Shown here one piece after another: positions 1 to 8,855 of a DNA stretch of 33,264 nt (the first letter of the stretch is position 1; each line of letters opens with the position of its first letter). The DNA is taken from contig CAMNMV010000012.1 of NCBI GenBank assembly GCA_946545015.1, positions 1 through 33,264 of the forward strand. The letters run 5' to 3'. A model generated the notes under the pieces. The model was not told the origin of the DNA, did not search any database, and worked only from the letters and a program-made list of their open reading frames with translations. The position numbers and the translations under genes are program-made. The DNA is from an uncultured Clostridium sp. (lineage in GTDB: Bacteria; Bacillota; Clostridia; TANB77; CAG-508).

Positions 1-352
1 ACCAATCTAATGCATATCCTTTTGTTTTCTTTTCTTCATCAAATCTTTCATATACAATTGCTCCCGCATCTCTTGCTACTTGAGCTGTGTTATCAGTACA
101 GTTATCCGCAATTACATATATATCATATAATTCTTTGTTATATGTTTGATTTTTTAAACTTTCTACTAAGTTAGCTACAACTGCTTCTTCATTATGTGCT
201 GGTATTATTGCCATAAATCTATGATCTTTTTCTACTTTTAATGGTTTATCTTTAAATTTTATTAAAGAACATAAACTTATTCCTATTTGATATATCCAAA
301 ATATTGTTAATATCCATACTAGAGCTTCTCTTAGTATATATAAATATTCCAT
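1..352 (-). CDS. Family 2 glycosyltransferase, N-terminal part (runs off the window)
   Basis: I translated the minus strand from the ATG at 350-352, which follows an AGAGGGA Shine-Dalgarno. About 117 residues are visible. An N-terminal membrane segment (about residues 8-30) leads into a GT-A nucleotide-sugar fold: FMAIIPAHNEE is the typical GT2 first strand, then QTY, and YVIADNCTDNTA is the nucleotide-binding strand with its acidic residues. The catalytic DxD and acceptor regions lie outside the window. The membrane segment before the domain suggests a processive or lipid-linked sugar transferase acting at the inner face of the membrane. The substrate cannot be told. Family assignment is firm. 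Confidence 0.88.
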   Translation of the reverse strand, partial: MEYLYILREALVWILTIFWIYQIGISLCSLIKFKDKPLKVEKDHRFMAIIPAHNEEAVVANLVESLKNQTYNKELYDIYVIADNCTDNTAQVARDAGAIVYERFDEEKKTKGYALDW

Positions 353-505
353 TTATTTTCCCTCTCTTTTTTAATAATATTTACTCAATTAATATTATTG
401 CACTATCTTTCTTATTATACTATTTTTTAAAATTTATTGCAACCATTTTTATCAATTTTATACTTTTTTTGGCAATAATTATATAATTTTCACAAAAAAA
501 TAGCA

Positions 506-541
506 AAAATAAGGAGAATATTTATATTTTCTCCTTATTTT
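506..541 (-). terminator. Intrinsic terminator after the ABC transporter operon
   Basis: A perfect 13-bp stem (506-518 with 529-541, core AAGGAGAA/TTCTCCTT) with a 10-nt loop. On the minus strand it is followed by a T-rich run. It lies 47 nt past the permease stop codon and upstream of the glycosyltransferase, separating the two units. The rest of 353-587 shows only A/T-rich spacer. Confidence 0.85.
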
Positions 542-587
542 ACAAATATTATTTCATATTTTATATTGTTTTAATATTATTTTTATA

Positions 588-1817
588 CTATTTTTGTTTA
601 TATAATTTAAACGCATCTTTTAAACTCATTTTTGAACCATAGTTTAATATTGCATTTGAATAAACTTTAATTGCTATTCTTGCAACAATTAAAACTGTAA
701 TCACCAAAATTCCTATTGATAGTGCGATATCCCAACCACTAGCTAATCCCATCATAACTCTTGATGGCATACAAAATGGTGATGATATTGGGCATATACT
801 TGCAAATGAATTTAGTGAACTGGTTGGATCTATTGTAAGTGAAAAATATCCTAAATAAAATCCTATCATTGCAATAAGAGATACTGGCGTATTTGCTGAT
901 TGTATATCTTCTGGTTTGCTTACTAATGAACCTGTTAAAGCATATAACAATGCATATGTAAAATATCCTAATATGAAATATGTAATTGTTATTGCTATAA
1001 ATCCTGGTGTAATATTTGACATATCAAGTACTACTGCAAGCATTTCTGGTTCTAAAAATACATTTGCACTAATCAAAGCAGTTGTTAAAACTAAAATTAC
1101 TTGGAATAGTCCTACAAGTCCGATCCCTAATGTTTTTCCTAACACTATTGTCCTTGGGCTTGTTGAAGTTACTAATGTTTCCATTATTTTTGATGTTTTT
1201 TCTGTTGTTATTGATGTAGAAACTTGTGCAGTAAAGAAAATTATTGCCATTGATAATGCAAAGCTTAAAGCCATCATTATAAATACATTTCCTTGATCAA
1301 CTTCTTCGTCTTTTGTTTGTTCTACACTCATTTCATATTCAGGATTTATTGAAACTAATTGTTCTTGAGATAGTCCTAATTTACCAATTTGTAAATTAGT
1401 ATATGTAGCACTTATAGATTTTATTAATTCTTCTGGTGCCTGATCAACAAATCTTGCATTTTCAACTACATATTTGATTTTTATTTTATTATTTTCTCTT
1501 TCTAAAATAATTGCAGAATTAATTTGTTCGTTTTTGATTTTTTCTTTTATTTCGTCAAATGTAGCATTTTCAATTGAAATATTATATTTTTCAGAATTTA
1601 GCTCTTTTACTTGTTCTAAAGTTCCTTCAAAAATATTTTCATTATCAGCGATTAATACTTTTTCTTTATTGTCTCCTCCATTTATGTTTGATATAATCTT
1701 AGGAACACTGAATGCTCCAACTATTAATAATAAAATTAATATTGTTGAAATAATAAACGATTTTTTTCTTACCATATCTTTTATTGTAAATTTCATTACT
1801 GTAAATAAATTTTTCAC
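588..1817 (-). CDS. ABC-2 type transporter permease (NatB/YhaP-like)
   Basis: 409-residue membrane subunit of an exporter. One membrane segment near residues 20-40, a large external domain to about residue 170, then a cluster of hydrophobic segments from about 175 to 390, the ABC-2 permease pattern of NatB and YhaP. The conserved stretch ICPISSPFCMPSR lies near residue 340. The start is GTG at 1815-1817, just after the ATPase stop, with TAGGTGAG as ribosome site, so the two genes are translationally coupled. NatB-type pairs export sodium or toxic amphiphiles; the substrate here is not shown. The family call is secure, the substrate is inference. Confidence 0.85.
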   Translation of the reverse strand: MKNLFTVMKFTIKDMVRKKSFIISTILILLLIVGAFSVPKIISNINGGDNKEKVLIADNENIFEGTLEQVKELNSEKYNISIENATFDEIKEKIKNEQINSAIILERENNKIKIKYVVENARFVDQAPEELIKSISATYTNLQIGKLGLSQEQLVSINPEYEMSVEQTKDEEVDQGNVFIMMALSFALSMAIIFFTAQVSTSITTEKTSKIMETLVTSTSPRTIVLGKTLGIGLVGLFQVILVLTTALISANVFLEPEMLAVVLDMSNITPGFIAITITYFILGYFTYALLYALTGSLVSKPEDIQSANTPVSLIAMIGFYLGYFSLTIDPTSSLNSFASICPISSPFCMPSRVMMGLASGWDIALSIGILVITVLIVARIAIKVYSNAILNYGSKMSLKDAFKLYKQK

Positions 1818-1819
1818 TT

Positions 1820-2710
1820 CTACTCACCTACCTTTTCTACGAAGATATCATTTAATGTAGGTTTCATAATTTCAAACCTGCTAACTTTTATTCCATCTCT
1901 AACTAATTTAGTTAAAAGATTATCTGCTTTTTCTTCATTATCTAATTTTAACACATAATTATTATCAACTTCATTTTCTATTTCCAATTTACAATCCTCA
2001 ATATATCTATTTATATTTTGATTTGTATTTACTTTTACTCTATTTGCAGGATAAGAATCTTTTATTTGTTTAAGATTTCCTTGTAATACTGTTTTTCCTC
2101 TGTTTAATATTAAAATATTACTACAAAATTCCTCAATAGTAGCCATTTGATGTGCAGACATTATTACATATTTTCCGTTTTTTACTAAATCTATTATTAT
2201 ATCTTTTATTATTTCTGTATTTACAGGATCTAATCCACTAAATGGCTCATCTAATACTACTAATTCAGGATCATGTATTAAGGCTGTCATTAATTGTATT
2301 TTTTGTTGATTTCCTTTTGATAATTTTTCTGCTGTTATGTTTAAGTATTCTTCTACTCTTAATATTTTAGCCCATTTTTTTATTGACTCTGTAGCAGTTT
2401 TTTTATCTAACCCTTTAAGTTCTGCAAAATACAATAATTGATCCATTATTATTGTTTTTTGATAAACTCCTCTTTCTTCTGGCAAATACCCAAAGTTTAC
2501 ATTTTTTCTATCAACTGTTTTTCCATTCCAAGTAATTTCACCAGAATCTTTCTTTATAATTCCTAACAACATTCTTATTGTTGTTGTTTTCCCAGCACCA
2601 TTTGTACCAAGCAACCCATAAACTCCTGGTTCATTTAATTCAAATGATATATTATTTACTGCTTTTTTACTACCAAATGATTTTGATACATTTTTTAGCT
2701 TTAATCCCAT
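1820..2710 (-). CDS. ABC transporter ATP-binding protein (NatA/YhaQ-like)
   Basis: 296-residue ATPase partner of the permease. Walker A GTNGAGKTT (about residue 40), Q-loop region YLPEERGVY, signature LSKGNQQK (about 130), Walker B LVVLDEPFSGLDP (about 150) and the switch His in MSAHQM are all intact. The C-terminal 80 residues resemble the regulatory tail of NatA-type ATPases. I chose the ATG at 2708-2710 because AAAGGAGGAG sits 6 nt upstream; an in-frame start at 2749 would place that SD inside the gene. Only 2 nt separate it from the permease. Confidence 0.9.
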   Translation of the reverse strand: MGLKLKNVSKSFGSKKAVNNISFELNEPGVYGLLGTNGAGKTTTIRMLLGIIKKDSGEITWNGKTVDRKNVNFGYLPEERGVYQKTIIMDQLLYFAELKGLDKKTATESIKKWAKILRVEEYLNITAEKLSKGNQQKIQLMTALIHDPELVVLDEPFSGLDPVNTEIIKDIIIDLVKNGKYVIMSAHQMATIEEFCSNILILNRGKTVLQGNLKQIKDSYPANRVKVNTNQNINRYIEDCKLEIENEVDNNYVLKLDNEEKADNLLTKLVRDGIKVSRFEIMKPTLNDIFVEKVGE

Positions 2711-2785
2711 TTGTTTCTCCTCCTTTTTTAACCTTTCACATATTAGCATAAAAATATTTTTTTTGCAATATTAGAATAGAGGGTC

Positions 2786-2816
2786 AAAAAAACTCATATT
2801 TAAATATGAGTTTTTT
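2786..2816 (-). terminator. Intrinsic terminator after the large surface protein gene
   Basis: Near-perfect palindrome (AAAAAACTCATATTT and its complement) followed on the minus strand by seven T. It lies 25 nt beyond the stop at 2841 and closes the sigma/anti-sigma operon before the ABC operon begins. Confidence 0.85.
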
Positions 2817-2840
2817 AATTTTTAATTTTTATTTTTTATT

Positions 2841-5063
2841 CTAAACACTTGTTGAACTTATAGAACTTAAGACATTATTCATAAATTTATAATGATCAAC
2901 ATTTATTCCTGTTGTTTTCATTTCAAATATTACTCTTTCTATTTGGCCATCTCTCATTCTAGCATACCCTCTTCTTATATATCCATTTTCAGGTGATGTA
3001 GTAGGTCCATATTTTTCATTTAAAGGCATCCAATCTGTCCAGCCTTTATTATCTGTACTTTTTACATTTCTATCAATGTCATATATTAATACATCTTCTT
3101 GTTTTAAGTTAGATTCATTTTCATTCCAAAATCTTATAGTTATTGGAAATCTTTCAGCATCATTTTCTGACCATTGTGCTAATGTTACATTTCCTTTTAA
3201 ATCAACATATACATTATTTTGATCTGGTCTAACTACTTGTTCTTGTGTAAAACCAACTGGTAATTTAAATTTCATTCCAATCCATTCAGGCCATACTTGA
3301 ACCCAATTTGTTGTATTTATATATTCATTTCTTTCTGATGCTGTGCTTGTATTTGTATTTGTTGATGTATTATTTGCGTGTTTTAATTGAATTGTTCCCA
3401 TTATTTTATTTATTATATTTGTAATTTTTAAATTATTTCTATTATCTGCTTCAAACTCTATCATTCTTTGAAGATAACGTCCATTACCTATATTTTCATA
3501 ATTTACATAATTTTCTATTTTTTGATATCCAGCTGTTCCAGGTGTATTATGACCATCTATATAATTTGTATACCATTTATCACCATTTTTAGTTGTATAT
3601 CCTGTACCGTTTTTATCATTATATTTAACTTCATCACTGCTTATATTTGTAGTAGTATACATTCTTATTTTTAATTTAGATTCAATTGCTTTACCTGTAT
3701 TTACATCTTTTCCAACTGCTGCTCCTGTCATTTCTACAACTATACCTCTATCTGGACTTTTTACTAAAGTATAATCAGCAGGATATTCAAATGCTAATCC
3801 GTCATCTACAGCTTCATATTTTTTCCAATTCATTGATGTAATATAATTTGTAACATCTTGTTCTTTTTCATTTTCTTCAACATTTGTACTTACTTTATTT
3901 GTTACTTCCGTTCCTTTTTCAATACTTACGATTTGATATTTTGAATACACATTATCTTCAAGTCTTTTTAATTTTATTGTTGTTTCATATTGTGGTAATT
4001 CTTCTAGTTTATCATTTTTTTCATCATCACTTGTTGCTAATAAATATATATATTTTACTGTATAAATATCATTTTCAACTTTTGTATCTTCAATTTTTAA
4101 ACATCTTCCCAATCTATCATGTTCCATTAAATCATAGCTATCAGATTGTTTTTCATAAACTCCAACTTTCATATCTTTTAAGATTTCCACATCTTTGCCT
4201 TGTGTATTTTTTGTAGTTTCAAATTTTGCATTTTCTCCGTAAAATTGTTTTACTATTTCATTTATAGTTTCTCTTTCAGTCGTTATAGCTTTTCCATTTC
4301 CTGTCATAAATTGAATTTTAGAAGCAATTTCTATTAAATTATCACTTTCTGTATAGCCACTTTTATCATTTAACAATGAAAAAATATCCAAATATTTTCT
4401 TAATTCAATTTGTGATATTTTTTCAAATTCTTTTTCACCTTTTACTGTTATTTCTCTTGTTTGTAGGTTAATTTCTAATGTTCTAAGTTCTTTTTCATTT
4501 GTATCTTTTATCATTAATACTATTGTTTGGTTTTCTTTAACTTCATAATCTAATGTTAAAATGTCTTCATATTCAAAATTTTCAGTATTTTCAGGTTTTG
4601 TTCCTGTTATTTTTGTTGTAGTTGTTATTTCATTTCCTTCGTTGCTTATTGTTGTCACTTCATATTTTAATGGAATTAGTTCTCCATTTTGTGATTTTAC
4701 AGATAGATATAGTTTTGTTTTTCCATCTTTTATTTCTAATCTATTTGCTTGTATTTTTAGTCCTTCTGCTAATTCTATTGACTTATAAGATAATGTTATA
4801 TCTTTATCTGAAAAGATTTCTTGATTTCCCGCAGGATTTCCTGTTGTTATTAAATTCTTGATCATAAAGAATACGTTTCCGTATCCATTTACTGAAGCAT
4901 ATACTTGTAGTCCTAAGAATAATACAATTACTGTACTTAATGTTATTACTGCTACTTTAGTTTTTTTCTTTTTTGAGTTTAAATTTGCTTTTTCTTTTTT
5001 AGATTCTTGTTTTTTGGGCTCTTCCATTTTTTGTTGTTGATTATTATTTAAATTTTTTTCCAT
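2841..5063 (-). CDS. Membrane-anchored surface protein, enlarged paralogue of the anti-sigma protein
   Basis: 740 residues. The N-terminus is short, Lys/Glu-rich and cytoplasmic (1-35), with one membrane segment at about 36-56. Residues 57-205 clearly resemble the anti-sigma protein encoded next to it: NGYGNVFFMIKNL then IFSDKDITLSYKSIEL, against QGYDNIFFLIKDL then IFSDRDIVISYKSIKI. The rest is extracellular and ends in two similar modules, about 409-560 (MNWKKYEA, FEYPADYT) and 583-735 (TNWVQVWP, FKLPVGFT). The cytoplasmic part looks too short for the sigma-binding region of its paralogue, so it may be an effector or co-sensor. I start at the ATG at 5061-5063, 7 nt after GGAGGT; an upstream TTG has no SD. 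Function unknown. Confidence 0.75.
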   Translation of the reverse strand: MEKNLNNNQQQKMEEPKKQESKKEKANLNSKKKKTKVAVITLSTVIVLFLGLQVYASVNGYGNVFFMIKNLITTGNPAGNQEIFSDKDITLSYKSIELAEGLKIQANRLEIKDGKTKLYLSVKSQNGELIPLKYEVTTISNEGNEITTTTKITGTKPENTENFEYEDILTLDYEVKENQTIVLMIKDTNEKELRTLEINLQTREITVKGEKEFEKISQIELRKYLDIFSLLNDKSGYTESDNLIEIASKIQFMTGNGKAITTERETINEIVKQFYGENAKFETTKNTQGKDVEILKDMKVGVYEKQSDSYDLMEHDRLGRCLKIEDTKVENDIYTVKYIYLLATSDDEKNDKLEELPQYETTIKLKRLEDNVYSKYQIVSIEKGTEVTNKVSTNVEENEKEQDVTNYITSMNWKKYEAVDDGLAFEYPADYTLVKSPDRGIVVEMTGAAVGKDVNTGKAIESKLKIRMYTTTNISSDEVKYNDKNGTGYTTKNGDKWYTNYIDGHNTPGTAGYQKIENYVNYENIGNGRYLQRMIEFEADNRNNLKITNIINKIMGTIQLKHANNTSTNTNTSTASERNEYINTTNWVQVWPEWIGMKFKLPVGFTQEQVVRPDQNNVYVDLKGNVTLAQWSENDAERFPITIRFWNENESNLKQEDVLIYDIDRNVKSTDNKGWTDWMPLNEKYGPTTSPENGYIRRGYARMRDGQIERVIFEMKTTGINVDHYKFMNNVLSSISSTSV

Positions 5064-5121
5064 AATTCTTACCTCCAATTTTTATTTTACATACATTAGA
5101 CTGTTCAAATAAATAGTTGGT

Positions 5122-6111
5122 TCATTTTTTTTTAAAAATTTCTTCTTTTTCTATTTTTATTTTTGTAAACCCTTCATCATTTGATGTGAATTCAATGGTA
5201 TTTGTATATATTGTTGTTTCTTCTACTTTATCTTTTTCAAATTCTTCATCAGTTGGCATCATATATAAATATTTTGCAACATATTTTCCATTGCTATAGA
5301 AAATATCATAAGTATCTAATATTATAATTTGCTTGTCTTTTAAATCTTTAGCTGTATATAATTTCTCAGTTTCTTGTTTTAAGAATTTGTTTAATTCTAT
5401 TTGAGATATCTTTTTAACAACCTGATTTTCTGTTCTTGCTTCTATTGTCTTTTCAGTTAAATCTATAGTTATTGTTTTTAATAATATTTTGTTTTTATTG
5501 TAAATCTCCATTTTAATTATGTTCGTTGTATCTTTGTAGTTCTTTAAATTCAATACTTCTGTATAAATATTTTCATTTTCTTTTTTGCTACTAGACTCAT
5601 TAAACATTTCTTGATTCTCATCATTAAACACTTTGTAATTTAATGGTGCATCAGCGTTTTCATTCAATTCCTTAACTAGTAAATACAATTTAGCTTTATT
5701 ATCTTTTATTTGCAATTCATTTATTTGAAGTTCAATTTCTTCTGTTATTTTAATTGATTTGTATGAAATCACAATATCTCTATCTGAGAATATTTCTTCA
5801 TTTTCCTTTTCTTCATGTGTAAATAAATCTTTTATTAAGAAAAATATATTGTCATAACCTTGCGTTCTCGCATATACATTTGATGCAACAACTACTATTA
5901 CTAAACTTGCCGCTACTGTAATAAGTTTTCTAAATTTCATAAAATAACTTATCTTATTATTTGTTTGTGACTTAATTATTTCTGGTTCAGTTTGATATAT
6001 CTCATCTTTTTGCACTTTTTCTATAAATTTATCAAATGTATTATTTGCTTTTTCTGAAATTGTTTTATCTTTTGTGATGAATTGTTTTATTTTGATATCT
6101 TCATTATCCAT
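5122..6111 (-). CDS. Membrane anti-sigma factor (DUF4179-like)
   Basis: 329 residues. A cytoplasmic N-terminal region (1-58) is followed by one membrane segment (about 62-82) and an external domain of about 245 residues. This layout, and gene order directly after an ECF sigma factor, match Firmicute anti-sigma proteins of the DUF4179/RsiV kind that hold the sigma factor at the membrane until an envelope signal. The ATG at 6109-6111 overlaps the sigma stop (ATGGATAA) and has AGAAGG upstream; a GTG nine bases earlier would also be in frame. Role is inferred from context and topology; the DUF name is from memory of the motif pattern. Confidence 0.78.
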   Translation of the reverse strand: MDNEDIKIKQFITKDKTISEKANNTFDKFIEKVQKDEIYQTEPEIIKSQTNNKISYFMKFRKLITVAASLVIVVVASNVYARTQGYDNIFFLIKDLFTHEEKENEEIFSDRDIVISYKSIKITEEIELQINELQIKDNKAKLYLLVKELNENADAPLNYKVFNDENQEMFNESSSKKENENIYTEVLNLKNYKDTTNIIKMEIYNKNKILLKTITIDLTEKTIEARTENQVVKKISQIELNKFLKQETEKLYTAKDLKDKQIIILDTYDIFYSNGKYVAKYLYMMPTDEEFEKDKVEETTIYTNTIEFTSNDEGFTKIKIEKEEIFKKK

Positions 6112-6607
6112 TGAATTCACCTTCTTCCTTTTTTATAATTTTACTTATTTGTTCTCTGGCTCTTGATAGTCTCGATTTTACTGTGCCTTGTGGAATATCT
6201 AATATATTTGCTATTTCTGTAACAGACAATTCATCATAGTAATACAATACTACTATTTCTTTTAAATCCTTGTCCATTTGTTTTAGTACCCATTCTAAGC
6301 TACTTTCTACTTCATATTCATCTTCTTGTCCTGTAGTATTTTGTGTAATTGAATCATCTATATATGCTATTTTCTTATTTTTATTTATTATGTCATAGCA
6401 CTTATTTATTAAAATCCTGATTATCCATGTTGAAAAATAAGATTTTTCTTTTAAACTATCATAATTTTTATATGCACTATATAAGGCATCTTGTATCGCA
6501 TCATTTGCATCCTCTTCATTCTTAAGAATAGCAATTGCTGTTTTATACATTTTTAACCTATTTTCATTGATATTTTGAATAAATATCTCCTTATCTTCTT
6601 CTTTCAT
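6104..6607 (-). CDS. ECF-type RNA polymerase sigma factor
   Basis: 167 residues, the usual ECF length. Region 2 spans about 12-80 (DAIQDALYSAYKNYDSL, then FSTWIIRILINKCYD). Region 4 spans about 105-160 with the helix-turn-helix LSVTEIANILDIPQGTVKSR. There is no region 3. The ATG at 6605-6607 follows GAGAGGG. It overlaps the anti-sigma gene by 8 nt. Such factors redirect RNA polymerase to envelope-stress promoters, commonly their own; a candidate site lies just upstream. Family is certain; the signal is unknown. Confidence 0.95.
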   Translation of the reverse strand: MKEEDKEIFIQNINENRLKMYKTAIAILKNEEDANDAIQDALYSAYKNYDSLKEKSYFSTWIIRILINKCYDIINKNKKIAYIDDSITQNTTGQEDEYEVESSLEWVLKQMDKDLKEIVVLYYYDELSVTEIANILDIPQGTVKSRLSRAREQISKIIKKEEGEFNG

Positions 6608-6623
6608 TTTTCCCTCTCCATTA

Positions 6624-6652
6624 TTAGACTTTTAATTTGTTCTTTTGGTTCA
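6624..6652 (-). promoter_or_regulatory. Candidate ECF autoregulatory promoter
   Basis: TGAACC (6647-6652) is separated by 17 bp from GTCTAA (6624-6629). It resembles the TGAAAC-N16-CGTC pattern used by SigM/SigV-type factors and lies just upstream of the sigma gene. The -10 match is incomplete, so this is a suggestion. Confidence 0.35.
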
Positions 6653-6667
6653 ATTTTATACAATTTT

Positions 6668-6696
6668 ATTTTATATTAGTTATACTTTTTTGTAAA
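6668..6696 (-). promoter_or_regulatory. Candidate sigma-A promoter for the ECF operon
   Basis: TTTACA (6691-6696), 17 bp, TAAAAT (6668-6673), upstream of the sigma gene and just past the tmRNA terminator. Confidence 0.5.
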
Positions 6697-6717
6697 TACT
6701 TCTTATTTTAAAAAAGA

Positions 6718-6752
6718 AAAATGTTACAAAAATTTATTTTTTGTAACATTTT
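6718..6752 (-). terminator. Intrinsic terminator of tmRNA
   Basis: 15-bp stem (6718-6732 with 6738-6752, core ATGTTACAAA), 5-nt loop, then TCTTTTTT on the minus strand. It starts 19 nt beyond the encoded CCA end of the tmRNA. Confidence 0.85.
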
Positions 6753-6770
6753 ATTATTTAAACAATTTTT

Positions 6771-7124
6771 TGGTGGAGGTGAGGAGAGTCGAACTCCTGT
6801 CCATAATACCTTCCATAAAAACTTCTACAAGTTTATTTTGTCTTTTTTATTCATTTAAACTCCGCCGACAAACAGGCTAAATCTAAATATAGCTTTTTAA
6901 AATACCCCCTGCTTTAAAAGCAAAAGCAGCTTCGTTTCCCACAAAGTCGGCACTTTATCTAAATACGTGGGTTATTTAGTAAAGTGTAGCTGCGCCTAGG
7001 CAGCTAATGCTAATTCTTCTTTATCAGCGTTTATATTTATTTTTGCTTTTTTATAGTGGCCAAAGCAACCATCCACTACTTGCTATTCTTACTTCTAGTA
7101 TAATGTCGAAACCATTACACCCCC
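6771..7124 (-). ncRNA. ssrA: tmRNA (transfer-messenger RNA)
   Basis: A 354-nt one-piece tmRNA that frees stalled ribosomes and tags the unfinished peptide for proteolysis. The 5' end GGGGGUG pairs with CACCUCC near the 3' end, followed by discriminator A and encoded CCA. GGTTTCGAC near the 5' end and GTTCGACTC in the T arm are the hallmark tRNA-like parts. The resume codon is GCA at 7044-7046. The tag reads AKININADKEELALAA and stops at TAG (6996-6998); the ALAA end is the usual protease signal. The spacer between is rich in short inverted repeats, as expected for pseudoknots. It may matter more than usual here if CGG codons stall ribosomes. Confidence 0.97.
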
Positions 7125-7130
7125 ATATAA

Positions 7131-7152
7131 AATGGATTGGTATCAATCCATT
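7131..7152 (-). other. Hairpin in the 5' leader of pre-tmRNA
   Basis: AATGGATTG and its complement with a 4-nt loop, between the promoter and the mature 5' end at 7124. It would be removed with the leader by RNase P. It could also act as a weak terminator for another transcript. Confidence 0.5.
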
Positions 7153-7160
7153 CAAAATAT

Positions 7161-7189
7161 ATTATATCATCTTTTAATAAATTTGTACA
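7161..7189 (-). promoter_or_regulatory. Sigma-A promoter of ssrA
   Basis: TGTACA (7184-7189), 17 bp, TATAAT (7161-7166). Transcription would start about 30 nt before the mature tmRNA end. The site sits immediately past the stop codon of the channel gene. Confidence 0.7.
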
Positions 7190-7191
7190 CT

Positions 7192-7983
7192 TTATTTTTG
7201 ATGTACATCCAATTGATTATATGGTATTTGAATTTTATTCTTTTCTAATACTCTTAATATTGTACAATTTACAATTCTTGTAACAATTCTTCTTAATTCA
7301 GGATTACAATGAACATTTAAATAATAATCTACATTTGATTCTTTAAAATTAGATACCCCTTTATATGCAACCTCTGTTACTTCTTCAATTTTACCAACTT
7401 CTTCAACAATTTTACTCAATACCACTTCTGCTTTATTAATTGGTAATTCATAAGGTAATGGGACCATAATATCAATTGAATCTGAAACAATTTCAATTTG
7501 TTCAATATTTCTATTAGCAATCGAAATAATATTAAATGTTTTTATATCTTTTATTTTTGTTGTACTCAACCCTATAGATATAACTTTCCCCATAATATCT
7601 TTATATTGAACAATATCTCCTACAGAAAAATATGTATCTGTAAGTATTGTCATGCCTCTTATTATATCTTTCAAGGCATCTTGAACTGCAAAACCTATAA
7701 CAATTCCAAGTATTCCTGCTCCAGCTAATATAGAATTAACATTTACACCATTTATTTGTAATACAATAAGTAATGTCATTATTATAAATACATATCTTAC
7801 TATGCTTGATAAAACTTTTAAATAAGTTTGGTTTCTATTACTAATTTTAGAATTTTTATTTTTTCTTTTAAATATACATTTATTGATTAATTCATATATA
7901 AATATACTTATTAAAATTACTATACATGAATTAACTATATTATTACTAAAAATTTTTTCTAATGTACTCCTTATTTCATCCAT
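7192..7983 (-). CDS. Small-conductance mechanosensitive channel (MscS family)
   Basis: 263 residues. Hydrophobic segments at about 15-30, 60-82 and 85-110. The third is the Gly/Ala-rich pore helix LAGAGILGIVIGFAVQDALKD characteristic of MscS. The cytoplasmic beta domain follows (FSVGDIVQYKDIMGKVISIGLSTTKIK) and then the alpha/beta vestibule. It releases solutes when membrane tension rises after osmotic downshock. The ATG at 7981-7983 follows AGGAG. It ends 3 nt before the ssrA promoter and lies 41 nt after the AlkD-like gene, with which it may be co-transcribed. Confidence 0.9.
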   Translation of the reverse strand: MDEIRSTLEKIFSNNIVNSCIVILISIFIYELINKCIFKRKNKNSKISNRNQTYLKVLSSIVRYVFIIMTLLIVLQINGVNVNSILAGAGILGIVIGFAVQDALKDIIRGMTILTDTYFSVGDIVQYKDIMGKVISIGLSTTKIKDIKTFNIISIANRNIEQIEIVSDSIDIMVPLPYELPINKAEVVLSKIVEEVGKIEEVTEVAYKGVSNFKESNVDYYLNVHCNPELRRIVTRIVNCTILRVLEKNKIQIPYNQLDVHQK

Positions 7984-8024
7984 CTTTTTTCTCCTATTCC
8001 TATATTAATTAAATTTCACAATTT

Positions 8025-8729
8025 TTATTCCACTTTATATTTTTTTAATAATTCCTTATCTTCTTCACTCACTCTAAAGCTGTCTCTACATTTTGAAATT
8101 GTTTTATTAAATGTAAATTTATTTAATTTACATTTTTTACTATTCAAATATTCAAATGCTTGATTTCTATTTTTTATTACAATTTCACACATAAGCCATG
8201 CAACTGCCATATTCACATAATATTCTTTTTCTTCATAAAGTGAATTTATTATTTCTAAAATTTCTGTTAAATCTTTTTTCTCAGTATAATTAAATAATAT
8301 TCTAACTCCAATCCTTCTTACAAATTGATTTGAATCTTTTAAATATTCTTTTGCAAAATTTAAATATTCTTGTTCTTTGCCTTTAATATCAAACTTTAAA
8401 ATATCAACAGTTGACCAATTATCAACTAATAATTTTGATAAATAATATTTTTTTGTTTCTATATCTTTTATTTTATTAATTAAAATAGCATTTATTAAGG
8501 TATTTTCATAATACTTATTGTTAAATTTATCTAGATAATCTATAAAATTACCTTTTGCAATTTGAGAAGTTATTTTTCTAATAACAGGTATCGGAATTGC
8601 TAAAACTTCCATCTTTGTATTTACTGTTCTTTTTGTAAAATCTATTTTATTATTGTCTCTTAGATTCTCTAAATATTTATTAAATTCTAAAATATCTTTT
8701 TTAAACCATTTTTCTTTAACTAAATCCAT
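8025..8729 (-). CDS. DNA alkylation repair protein, AlkD-like HEAT-repeat glycosylase
   Basis: 234 residues, mostly helical, the usual length of the AlkC/AlkD family. Recognisable blocks are IPIPVIRKI, YYENTLINAILI, LLVDNWSTVDILKF (the Trp and Asp correspond to residues that cradle the lesion in AlkD), NQFVRRIGVRIL and YYVNMAVAWLMCEIVIKN. AlkD excises bulky or cationic alkylated bases without flipping them. The start at 8729 has a GAGATGA site about 8 nt upstream. Alternative: a family member without glycosylase activity. Confidence 0.8.
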   Translation of the reverse strand: MDLVKEKWFKKDILEFNKYLENLRDNNKIDFTKRTVNTKMEVLAIPIPVIRKITSQIAKGNFIDYLDKFNNKYYENTLINAILINKIKDIETKKYYLSKLLVDNWSTVDILKFDIKGKEQEYLNFAKEYLKDSNQFVRRIGVRILFNYTEKKDLTEILEIINSLYEEKEYYVNMAVAWLMCEIVIKNRNQAFEYLNSKKCKLNKFTFNKTISKCRDSFRVSEEDKELLKKYKVE

Positions 8730-8779
8730 ATATTATCATCTCAATCTCCATTTATTTCAACTTAAATAATCATATCATA

Positions 8780-8809
8780 AAAGCAAGTGTACATCAATAC
8801 ACTTGCTTT
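8780..8809 (-). terminator. Intrinsic terminator after the Asp-rich surface protein gene
   Basis: 12-bp stem AAAGCAAGTGTA (8780-8791) with its complement (8798-8809) and a 6-nt loop. On the minus strand only four T follow, so it is weaker than others in the window. Confidence 0.65.
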
Positions 8810-8855
8810 ATAATTTTTATTTTTGATATTTTTATTAATTTTTTATATTAATTTA

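Noticed and set aside
916..1860. Long open frames on the plus strand opposite the ABC permease (916-1296 and 1474-1860)
   Set aside because: No SD, odd hydrophobic composition, and fully covered by a well-recognised gene on the other strand. Low G+C makes such mirror frames common.
6771..7124. Structured region first considered as a riboswitch or T-box leader
   Set aside because: Acceptor-stem ends, encoded CCA, GGTTTCGAC and a tag frame ending ALAA identify it as tmRNA.
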